A DNA stretch of 64,000 nucleotides from the NCBI RefSeq assembly GCF_017497975.1, contig NZ_JAGDEL010000009.1, forward strand, positions 124,001 to 188,000. The letters are read 5' to 3'. Below are positions 1 to 7,337 of this stretch, piece by piece (positions within the stretch are counted from its first letter, which is position 1; each line of letters begins with the position of its first letter). A program made the translations under genes and the position numbers. Origin of the DNA: Metabacillus bambusae (GTDB lineage: Bacteria; Bacillota; Bacilli; Bacillales; Bacillaceae). Under the pieces are notes generated by a model. It was not told the origin of the DNA. It worked only from the letters and a program-made list of their open reading frames with translations, and did not search any database.

Positions 1-250
1 GACTTATCATTAACATACTTTTTTTGCCAAAATCCTCTAATAACTTCCCTGAAAATGGACGAACGATGATGGCGGAAAGAAGGAAAATAGTTACGATAAG
101 ACCTGCATCGATCTCGGAACGATGTAGTTCATCGACTACATATATTGGTAAGGAGGTTAATAAGCCGTAAAAGGCAATAAAGATAAAAAAGTTACTTAAG
201 GAAATACTGATAAAGCTTTTGGTCCAAATTGGTTGTTTTTCATTGTTCAT
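1..250 (-). CDS. MFS transporter, N-terminal part (cut by window edge)
   Basis: Only the first 83 codons lie in the window; the gene runs off the left edge. The translation has two hydrophobic segments typical of major facilitator N-termini (about residues 15-35 and 48-65), followed by RPFSGKLLEDFGKK, which resembles the conserved MFS loop 2-3 motif. The start at 250 is preceded by an AGGAGG that overlaps the stop codon of the upstream MarR gene, so the two genes form an operon and are probably translationally coupled. A MarR regulator co-transcribed with an MFS pump usually indicates drug or toxic-compound efflux. The substrate cannot be told from this fragment. Confidence 0.8.
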   Translation of the reverse strand, partial: MNNEKQPIWTKSFISISLSNFFIFIAFYGLLTSLPIYVVDELHRSEIDAGLIVTIFLLSAIIVRPFSGKLLEDFGKKSMLMIS

Positions 251-256
251 CCGAAT

Positions 257-685
257 TTATTCCTCCTCTTCATGTAATGATGTACCTAGTTTGTTTAATA
301 AGTGGAAGAAGTAATCCTTTTCTTCGTTTGATAAATTTTTCACCATCCTCTGTTCAAAGGATTTCACTTCATCTTCAACAGCTGGTAAATGTTGAATGGC
401 TTTATCTGTCAGTGATACAAGACGTTCACGTTTATCGCTACCCTGTGTTCGTTTTACCCAACCACTTTCCTCGAGCTTCACCAAGGTTCTTGTAACTGTA
501 GGTGCTTCAACTACTAAATAACGCCAAATATCACTTTGTGTCATTGGTCCATTAATCTTTAGGCAATAAAGTATCGACCATTGGGAACTATATAAATCGT
601 GTTTTTGCAACTGTTCATTTAGCTCTTTCGTCATGAAGCGAGTTTTTCGATAAAGTGTATGAAATAGCTTGTTTGTGTTTTCCAT
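257..685 (-). CDS. MarR family transcriptional regulator
   Basis: A 142-residue protein of typical MarR length. It has a winged-helix core (about residues 30-100) and the family's wing signature, seen here as SDKRERLVSLTDKA. MarR proteins bind palindromic operators as dimers and usually repress their own operon until a ligand binds. The start has a GAGGTGA Shine-Dalgarno site. The MFS gene follows directly, with its ribosome binding site inside this gene's stop region. Two palindromic TTACCTAGGTAA-type sequences lie upstream, so autoregulation is likely. The ligand is unknown. Confidence 0.9.
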   Translation of the reverse strand: MENTNKLFHTLYRKTRFMTKELNEQLQKHDLYSSQWSILYCLKINGPMTQSDIWRYLVVEAPTVTRTLVKLEESGWVKRTQGSDKRERLVSLTDKAIQHLPAVEDEVKSFEQRMVKNLSNEEKDYFFHLLNKLGTSLHEEEE

Positions 686-704
686 CTGATGTCACCTCGT
701 TTTA

Positions 705-795
705 TTTACTTAGGTAAGTATCGTTTATTTACCAACTGGTGAAGGTCCAACTTTATATACGTAAGTAAGTGATTAATATTTACCTAGGTAAATAT
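705..795. promoter_or_regulatory. Candidate MarR operators (two palindromes)
   Basis: Positions 776-795 form a perfect 20-bp palindrome, ATATTTACCTAGGTAAATAT. Positions 705-720 hold a degenerate copy (TTTACTTAGGTAAGTA). Between them lies a related half-site, GTAAGTAAGT. The palindromes sit 20-110 bp upstream of the marR start, where a repressor site would be expected. The link to this MarR protein is inferred from position and symmetry. Confidence 0.6.
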
Positions 796-857
796 CCTGC
801 TTAATAAGCATATCAGAAATTAGAAATTTGTAAAGGAAGCAGCATGATGTGGCAAAG

Positions 858-886
858 AAAAAAACCTTGGCTAGAGTGAGCCAAGG
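858..886 (-). terminator. Terminator of nasA
   Basis: On the minus strand an 8-bp stem (CCTTGGCT with AGCCAAGG, 6-nt loop) is followed by seven T residues. It begins 20 bp after the nasA stop codon. Confidence 0.85.
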
Positions 887-905
887 GTAGGTAATGCGAG
901 CTAAA

Positions 906-2111
906 TTAAATCTTTACGGTATCGCTTTTTAAATTCCACGATTTCTTCCAAGAGTAGCTTGCTAATAGCAATATAACAAATGCTAACAATGCTATGACAG
1001 AAAAGGTAATGAATCCAGAAGAGTAAGAGCCTGTCAGTTCTTTTAAGGTACCTAAAATGTTTGGCAAAAAGAATCCGCCAATTCCGCCGGCAGCACCTAC
1101 GATTCCCGTGATCATCCCGATTTCTTTTTGGAAACGCTGTGGGACTAACTGGAATACCGCACCATTTCCCATACCTAAACACATCATACCTATAAATAAT
1201 AGAGCAGTAATTGCTAATAACGGAGGTAGTTGACTAACGCCAAGCATACAAATGGCAACCCCGATAAATAAGAAAGATAAAACCTTCACACCGCCAACTC
1301 TGTCAGCAATAAAACCTCCTACAGGTCGGAAGAAGCTTCCTGCTGCAACGCAAATGGTAACAAAATCTCCTGCTTGGACATTTGATAATTGGTATTCATC
1401 AACAAAAAACATACTCAAAAAGCTTGATAGGCCGACAAAACCGCCAAATGTCACACTATAAAGTAAACAGAAAAACCATGTATCTTTATAAGCAAATACT
1501 TTGAAATAGTTTGCTAGTGGCTGTGGTGCTGGTTGTGTTGGTGCATCCTTCGCTAAAACAATAAAAATCACAAATGTTATAAGAAGAGGAATAAGGGCAA
1601 TTCCCATCGTTACATGCCAGCCAAAATTTTCAGCTAACCGAGGACCAAATAATGTTGCTAGTAAAGTACCACTGTTTCCTGCACCAGCAATTCCCATTGC
1701 TAAGCCTTGGAGGTGTGGAGGATACCATCTGCTTGCCATTGGTAAAGAAACGGCGAAGCTTGCACCAGCAACCCCTAATAAAATCCCAATCATATATAAC
1801 TCAGGTAGTGTGTTACCTGCAATTAATCCCCAAAGTAAAGGGATCGTGGTAATGCTCATTCCTAAAATAGCTGTTTTCTTAGGTCCGATTCGGTCCGTTA
1901 ATATCCCGAGTATAATTCGGAAGAAGGAACCTGCTAAAATCGGAACTGCAACAATTAGCCCTTTTTGGGATGGTGATAAACCAAAATCTTGAGTGATGAA
2001 AACTCCAAGGGCGCCAAGAATAACCCAAATCATAAAGCTTACATCAAAATACAAAAAGGAAGAAAAAAGAGTTTTCGGGTGACCACTTGTTTTTAATTCA
2101 GATAATTTCAT
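906..2111 (-). CDS. nasA: Nitrate/nitrite transporter NasA (MFS, NNP family)
   Basis: A 401-residue membrane protein with about 12 hydrophobic segments. It carries the two glycine-rich nitrate-signature segments of the NNP (NarK/NasA) family: [10 protein letters not shown] in the first half and [10 protein letters not shown] in the second. It imports nitrate for assimilation. The ATG at 2111 was chosen because AAAGGAG lies 8 bp upstream; a TTG at 2129 opens a longer frame but lacks such a site. It is divergent from nasB, as in B. subtilis, and shares a TnrA box with it. A NarK-type role in respiration is less likely because no narGHJI genes are nearby. Confidence 0.9.
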   Translation of the reverse strand: MKLSELKTSGHPKTLFSSFLYFDVSFMIWVILGALGVFITQDFGLSPSQKGLIVAVPILAGSFFRIILGILTDRIGPKKTAILGMSITTIPLLWGLIAGNTLPELYMIGILLGVAGASFAVSLPMASRWYPPHLQGLAMGIAGAGNSGTLLATLFGPRLAENFGWHVTMGIALIPLLITFVIFIVLAKDAPTQPAPQPLANYFKVFAYKDTWFFCLLYSVTFGGFVGLSSFLSMFFVDEYQLSNVQAGDFVTICVAAGSFFRPVGGFIADRVGGVKVLSFLFIGVAICMLGVSQLPPLLAITALLFIGMMCLGMGNGAVFQLVPQRFQKEIGMITGIVGAAGGIGGFFLPNILGTLKELTGSYSSGFITFSVIALLAFVILLLASYSWKKSWNLKSDTVKI

Positions 2112-2176
2112 ATGTGTTACTCCTTTCAATAGTTGAACTAGTTATTTGAATTTTCTGTCCTGTTGTTCATGAGGTC

Positions 2177-2228
2177 ATTATAATGGGGGGGGAAATAGTA
2201 TAAAAGTTACTTGTGAGCAAATATAACA
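2177..2228. promoter_or_regulatory. TnrA box between nasA and nasB, with nasA -10
   Basis: Positions 2212-2228 read TGTGAGCAAATATAACA. This fits TGTNA-N7-TNACA exactly and the extended TnrA consensus with one mismatch. A TATAAT on the minus strand (2182-2177) is centred 40.5 bp from the box centre, so the box would sit near -50 of nasA, the usual position for TnrA activation. For nasB the best -10 is a weaker TATAAA at 2253-2258. One shared box would activate both directions under nitrogen limitation. Confidence 0.8.
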
Positions 2229-2401
2229 TGGAATTATTTTTTATGAAGAATATATAAAGATTAAAAATAGCTGTGATGAAGTTGATGAGTAAAAGTAAGA
2301 TTTCGTGTTAGGAAATGTGACAACAATAATTTGTTGAGAGGAATTATATGAAATAATGAAACCATTAGATGAGGTCAGACCATTGATGCTGGAGGGTTAA
2401 G

Positions 2402-4747
2402 ATGAAGCAAAAATTGGTAGTTATCGGAAATGGAATGGCGGGTGTCCGCTGTGTTGAAGAGATATTAAAGCATAATTCTCAAGATTTTGATGTTTCGATC
2501 ATAGGGAGTGAACCACACCTTAATTATAATCGGATTTTATTGTCCTCTGTATTACAAGGAGAGGCAACATTTCAAGATATAACGATTAATGATATCGATT
2601 GGTATGAACTGAATCGAATAAAGCTTTTTTCTGGTGAAGCAGCTATTAAAATAGATTCACATAAAAAAGAAATCACTACAGATCAAAATCGCTCACTACC
2701 ATATGACAAATTAATTATTGCAACTGGATCGTCACCTTTTGTTCTTCCTGTTCCAGGAGTTGAGAAAAATGGAGTTGTTACATTTCGAACAATAGAGGAT
2801 TGTAAAGCAATTATTGAAACGTCAGATAAGGCGAAAAAAGCTGTAGTTATTGGTGGAGGAGTATTAGGACTAGAGGCAGCTAGAGGTCTTTTGAATCTTG
2901 GTTTAGATGTAAAGGTTGTTCACAATACAGATTACTTAATGCAACGTCAACTTGATGTTACTGCGTCAAACATGCTGAGAGAAAAATTAGAGAAACAAGG
3001 TATTGGATTTCTTTTAGGTAAGGTAACACAAGAAATCGTTGGCGATAACAAAGTAGAGGGACTCCTTTTTACTGATGGATCTTCAATAGATGCAGATTTA
3101 GTTGTGATGGCTGTCGGTGTCATACCGAATATTGAGATGGCAAAAACCAGTGGGATTCTTACGGATCGAGGAATTGTTGTCAATGACTTTATGGAAACCA
3201 GTATTTCAGATATTTATGCAGTTGGAGAGTGTGTCCAACATAATGGAGTAGTCTATGGATTAGTCAAACCACTATATGAACAAGGTCAAGTGTTGGCAAA
3301 GCATATTTGTGGTTTAGCTGAACAAGGATATAAGGGCTCAATCTTATCAACTAGCTTAAAGGTTCCTGGTATTGACCTCTTTTCCGTAGGAGAATTTGAT
3401 GAGGATGATACGACTAAGACGTTAAAGATGTTGAATGAAATGGATGAAGTATATAAAAAAATTGTCGTCCGTGGAGATATAATTGTTGGCGCTGTGTTAT
3501 TTGGAGATACAAACGATCAATCAAGACTATTAGATTTAATTGTAAAAAGAAAACATGTTAGTGATGAAGAAAAACGAAAGATCCTCGAATCAGCGAATAA
3601 AGATGCATCTTCGATAAAATCAATGAAGGCAAGTGAGATCATTTGTAATTGTAATGGTGTATCTAAAGGAACAATTATCGAGGCTGTTCAGCAGAAAGGA
3701 TTAACATCAGTTGAACAAGTGAAACAGTGTACAAAGGCATCTGGCTCATGTGGTGGCTGCAAATCACTTGTCTCAGATTTGCTTGCTTATATTCATAGTG
3801 ATGAATGTGAGGAAATCTTTCAGCAAAAGTCACTATGTGCTTGTACATCGTTAACAGAGGATGAGGTTGTATTACAAATACAACAACGAAATCTATCTAC
3901 ATTACAAGATGTGTTTGTTGAGCTTGGTTGGAAAACGAAGAGTGGATGCTCGAGTTGTGCTCCAGCTATTAGTTATTATTTAGCGATGATATACCCAGAT
4001 ACTGATGGTCTAAATGAAAAATTCTCTGTCAATGAAAATATTGGGGCCTATCTAGAAAAGGATGGCACATATTCTGTCGTTCCGCAAATGTATGGAGGGA
4101 TGACAAACGCAGCGGAGTTTCGAAGGCTTGCTAGTATTATCGAAAAATTTAAGATAACCAATGTTGGCATAACTGCTGAACAAAGAATTCAACTAAAAGG
4201 TATTGAAAAGGAGCATATTCAAGCTGTTTGTTCAGAATTAAATATGCAATTAAGTCCAGTGCGTACTAATACGATCCGTCATGTGAATACTTGTTTTGGT
4301 GAACAAATATGTCAGTGTGAAAACAAACACGCCTTACAATTAGCGATTGAATTGGAAAAGGAAACGGAGTATTTATTAACACCTCATAGAGTCGTATTAG
4401 GTATATCAGCCTGTAAACATAGAGAAATAGATATGATAACAAAGGATATTAGTATAATTGGAGTCAACAGAGGATGGGAAATCTACGTGGGTGGAAGTAG
4501 TAATCCTAGCGTTAAGCAAGGCGAATTATTTACAGTAGCCAGTAACAGTCAGGAAGCGAAACAGTTAATATGTGGATTTGTCCAATATTACAGAGAGACA
4601 GCGAACTACCTTGAGCAAATAGGTGAATGGATCGAAAGAGTAGGCTTGATCCATATAAGGGAAGTACTTTTTGAGGATTCATTACGAGATCAGTTGGTTG
4701 AACGCCTTGAGGCAGAAGTGCTTCCATTTGTGGGAAAGCCTGTATAA
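2402..4747 (+). CDS. nasB: Assimilatory nitrate reductase electron-transfer subunit NasB
   Basis: A 781-residue protein that passes electrons from NADH to the catalytic subunit NasC. It starts with an FAD/NADH pyridine-nucleotide oxidoreductase region (GNGMAG near residue 9, GGGVLGLEAARG near residue 150). Two Bfd-like [2Fe-2S] domains follow (CNC...CGGC, then CAC...CSSC). The C-terminus is a nitrite-reductase-like region. It is a close paralogue of NasD, but the second siroheme-cluster motif is broken: NasD has ACPRSC and this protein has ACKHRE, so the cysteine expected to bridge the cluster and siroheme is absent. It should therefore transfer electrons rather than reduce nitrite. It lies 43 bp upstream of nasC, in the B. 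subtilis order. Confidence 0.88.
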   Translation: MKQKLVVIGNGMAGVRCVEEILKHNSQDFDVSIIGSEPHLNYNRILLSSVLQGEATFQDITINDIDWYELNRIKLFSGEAAIKIDSHKKEITTDQNRSLPYDKLIIATGSSPFVLPVPGVEKNGVVTFRTIEDCKAIIETSDKAKKAVVIGGGVLGLEAARGLLNLGLDVKVVHNTDYLMQRQLDVTASNMLREKLEKQGIGFLLGKVTQEIVGDNKVEGLLFTDGSSIDADLVVMAVGVIPNIEMAKTSGILTDRGIVVNDFMETSISDIYAVGECVQHNGVVYGLVKPLYEQGQVLAKHICGLAEQGYKGSILSTSLKVPGIDLFSVGEFDEDDTTKTLKMLNEMDEVYKKIVVRGDIIVGAVLFGDTNDQSRLLDLIVKRKHVSDEEKRKILESANKDASSIKSMKASEIICNCNGVSKGTIIEAVQQKGLTSVEQVKQCTKASGSCGGCKSLVSDLLAYIHSDECEEIFQQKSLCACTSLTEDEVVLQIQQRNLSTLQDVFVELGWKTKSGCSSCAPAISYYLAMIYPDTDGLNEKFSVNENIGAYLEKDGTYSVVPQMYGGMTNAAEFRRLASIIEKFKITNVGITAEQRIQLKGIEKEHIQAVCSELNMQLSPVRTNTIRHVNTCFGEQICQCENKHALQLAIELEKETEYLLTPHRVVLGISACKHREIDMITKDISIIGVNRGWEIYVGGSSNPSVKQGELFTVASNSQEAKQLICGFVQYYRETANYLEQIGEWIERVGLIHIREVLFEDSLRDQLVERLEAEVLPFVGKPV

Positions 4748-4790
4748 ATAGATGAAAATCATAAATTAATAGAATAAAGGATGATGTGCC

Positions 4791-6923
4791 TTGACCGAGT
4801 TATTATTAAAATATTTCCGGACAAAGCAACAAGAAGTACAATCAGAAAAAGTATATGAAACGCAATGTCCGTTTTGTAGTATGCAATGTAAGATGCAATT
4901 AATTGAACAATCAATTGTTTCAAGAAAAAAGTACACAACGGTAGGGAAAGATAACCCTACATCTGAAGGTAGATTATGTATTAAAGGAATGAATGCCCAT
5001 CAGCATCCCTTTCATCAAGATCGTATTACCTACCCGTTATTAAAGGTGAATGGGGAATTTGTTCGTATTTCATGGCAGGAAGCATTAGCCCATATTAAAG
5101 AGCAATTTACAGAAATTCAAGCCGTCGATGGACTAGATGCATTATCCGTGTATGGTAGTGCCTCCATCACAAATGAAGAAGCATACTTGCTCGGTAAATT
5201 TGCCAGAGTAGCATTAAAAACGCGTTATATCGATTACAATGGTCGATTATGCATGTCTGCAGCAGCAACTGCAGCAAATCAAACCTTTGGTCTTGACCGC
5301 GGATTAACAAATGCGCTAACAGAAGTACCGTTCACACGAGTGATTATTTTAGCTGGTACAAATATTGCCGAATGTCAGCCAACAATTATGCCTTATTTTG
5401 AAAAGGCTAAAGAAAATGGGGCCTATATTATCGCAATTGACCCACGTGAAACGGGAACAACCCAAATTGCTGATTTGCACCTAAAGGTTAAACCAGGTAT
5501 GGATGCTGCCCTAGCTAATGGGTTATTAAAGGTTATTATTGAAGAAAATTTGCTTGATGAACAATTTATCGAAGAAAGAGCGACAGGATTTGAGGAAGTA
5601 AGGGAATATGTAACGTCTTTATCCTTAAATGATCTCTCAGAAATGACTGGAGTTCCGAGTGAACAAATCAGGTTAGCAGCTATTAAATTTGCTAGTGAAG
5701 AATCGGGCATGCTTTTCACAGCAAGAGGGGTAGAACAGCAAATTGATGGAACTGCAGCTGTGAGGAATTTACTGAATATTTTGATCTCAACAGGAAAAAT
5801 AGGCAAACCATACTCTGGCTATGGCGCAATTACTGGGCAAGGAAATGGACAAGGGGCACGCGAGCATGGGCAAAAAGCCGACCAACTACCAGGCTATCGA
5901 TTGATAGAAAATGAAGAACACAGAGCATATATTTCGAGTGTTTGGGGTGTTGACAAGGAAGAGCTACCTAGAAAAGGTGTATCAGCCTTTGAGATGTTTA
6001 AAAAGATTGATGACGGCGAAATAACAGGGATGTTTCTTATGTGCTCAAATCCAGTCGTGTCCAATCCAAATGCACATTTTGTAAAAGCTGCCTTAAAAAA
6101 ATTAAAGTTTTTAGTTGCTGTTGATATGTTTATTTCTGAGACAGCCAAGCTGGCTGATCTTATCTTACCAGCGTCTTCCTATTTAGAAGATGAAGGAACA
6201 ATGACTAATTTAGAAGGAAGAGTCACCCTCAGAGAAGCGAGTCGTCCATGTCCTGGTGAAGTAAAACATGACTGGGAAATCATTTGCGAGATTGCTAAAG
6301 TGCTTGGTAAAGAGGAGTATTTTTCATATAAAAATGCAGAGGACATTTTTAATGAATTAAGATTAGCTAGTCGAGGTGGGACAGCTGATTATTACGGGAT
6401 AACCTATGAACGTATAAGAAAAGAAAAAGGCATTCTCTGGCCTTGTCCTGAACTAGAACATCAAGGTACAACACGGCTATTTGAAGAATCATTTGCCCAT
6501 CCAGATGGAAAAGCAAAGATGATCGCTGTACCAAACATACCAGAGGTGCCAAAGGAAAAACCGAGTGAAGAATTCCCGCTGTATTTAACTACAGGAAGAG
6601 TGATGTCACATTATTTAACAGGAGTACAAACAAGGAAAAGTGCTGCACTTGCAGCAAGAAACTTTGAATCCTATCTTGAAATTCATCCAGAGACAGCGAA
6701 AAGGTATAATATTGACAATAATCGCTTAGTATCTGTTGCCTCTAAGCGAGGAAAGATTGTAGTAAGAAGTAAATGGTCAGATAAAATAAGGCAAGATACT
6801 GTGTTTGTTCCATTTCACTGGGCAGATAGTCAAAATGTAAACCTGTTAGTTGGTGAAGAATTAGACCCATCGTGTAAAATGCCTGGTTTTAAAGTAAGTG
6901 CTGTAAATGTAACACCAGTTTAG
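4791..6923 (+). CDS. nasC: Assimilatory nitrate reductase catalytic subunit NasC
   Basis: A 710-residue molybdopterin oxidoreductase that reduces nitrate to nitrite in the cytoplasm. Cys26, Cys29, Cys33 and Cys63 (CPFCSMQC and GRLCIKG) bind an N-terminal [4Fe-4S] cluster. Cys154 in GRLCMSAAA is in the position of the molybdenum ligand of Nas/Nap enzymes. The C-terminal part (about 585-705) is the dinucleotide-binding domain. The start is a TTG at 4791 with AAAGG 10 bp upstream; the nearby ATGs are out of frame. There is no Nas-type C-terminal [2Fe-2S] extension, which fits electron delivery by a separate NasB. A terminator follows 20 bp after the stop. Confidence 0.92.
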   Translation: MTELLLKYFRTKQQEVQSEKVYETQCPFCSMQCKMQLIEQSIVSRKKYTTVGKDNPTSEGRLCIKGMNAHQHPFHQDRITYPLLKVNGEFVRISWQEALAHIKEQFTEIQAVDGLDALSVYGSASITNEEAYLLGKFARVALKTRYIDYNGRLCMSAAATAANQTFGLDRGLTNALTEVPFTRVIILAGTNIAECQPTIMPYFEKAKENGAYIIAIDPRETGTTQIADLHLKVKPGMDAALANGLLKVIIEENLLDEQFIEERATGFEEVREYVTSLSLNDLSEMTGVPSEQIRLAAIKFASEESGMLFTARGVEQQIDGTAAVRNLLNILISTGKIGKPYSGYGAITGQGNGQGAREHGQKADQLPGYRLIENEEHRAYISSVWGVDKEELPRKGVSAFEMFKKIDDGEITGMFLMCSNPVVSNPNAHFVKAALKKLKFLVAVDMFISETAKLADLILPASSYLEDEGTMTNLEGRVTLREASRPCPGEVKHDWEIICEIAKVLGKEEYFSYKNAEDIFNELRLASRGGTADYYGITYERIRKEKGILWPCPELEHQGTTRLFEESFAHPDGKAKMIAVPNIPEVPKEKPSEEFPLYLTTGRVMSHYLTGVQTRKSAALAARNFESYLEIHPETAKRYNIDNNRLVSVASKRGKIVVRSKWSDKIRQDTVFVPFHWADSQNVNLLVGEELDPSCKMPGFKVSAVNVTPV

Positions 6924-6942
6924 AATGCAAAGAGTTGGAGTT

Positions 6943-6970
6943 AGAGGTGCAAAAATGCACCTCTTTTTTT
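6943..6970 (+). terminator. Terminator between nasC and nasD
   Basis: A 9-bp stem (AGAGGTGCA with TGCACCTCT, 4-nt loop) is followed by seven T residues. It separates nasBC transcription from nasDEF, which has its own promoter. Confidence 0.85.
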
Positions 6971-7047
6971 CATTCTTAAGTAGTAAAGAAGATAGGTGTG
7001 GGATGCATGCCTGTTTAGATCCGATAGGTCTCGCTTTAATTTGGGAT

Positions 7048-7193
7048 TTGTCGTTATTAGTCGAATGGTCGATATCTTGGTGAATTCGGTTGATATATCA
7101 CTGATTTCGGACAATAAAGTAAAAAAATGGTCGATAAAATATGCGCACCCGACAATATAACAAGAAATATGGACAATAAGCCATATTTCATTT
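7048..7193. repeat. Degenerate 21-nt tandem repeat between nasC and nasD
   Basis: About seven consecutive units of 21 nt (one of 20 nt) share the junction core ATGGTCGATA or its variants TCGGTTGATA, TCGGACAATA and ATGGACAATA. Units begin at 7048, 7069, 7090, 7111, 7131, 7152 and 7173. The period keeps one reading frame open on the minus strand, which explains a spurious 98-codon frame there. No function is assigned. Confidence 0.7.
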
Positions 7194-7254
7194 AGTAAGA
7201 TGGATAACTCTCGACTCGATCTCAAAGGGATGATCATGACACAAAATAAAACAA

Positions 7255-7306
7255 TGTCAGAAAACCTAACATGTATGTAAAATCTTTTATTTCACCGTGC
7301 TATAGT
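7255..7306 (+). promoter_or_regulatory. TnrA box and -10 element of nasD
   Basis: Positions 7255-7271 read TGTCAGAAAACCTAACA, a full match to TGTNA-N7-TNACA with one mismatch to the extended consensus. TATAGT at 7301-7306 is centred 40.5 bp from the box centre, the same geometry as at nasA, placing the box near -50. No good -35 is present, as expected for an activator-dependent promoter. ATGTATG just downstream of the box could be an NsrR half-site, but no second half is visible. Confidence 0.78.
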
Positions 7307-7337
7307 AGAGGAAACTTTCCAAGGGGAGGAAAATCAG

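Noticed and set aside
2185-2192. Run of eight G in the nasA leader, considered as a phase-variable tract
   Set aside because: It lies in the untranslated leader outside the TATAAT and TnrA box; one homopolymer of eight gives no firm evidence of switching.
2947-3183. Minus-strand frame within nasB, and similar shadow frames within other large genes
   Set aside because: Lie wholly inside well-supported genes on the other strand and lack start signals.
6941-7237. 98-codon minus-strand frame between nasC and nasD
   Set aside because: It crosses the 21-nt array and the nasC terminator and has no start signal; open only because 21 is divisible by three.
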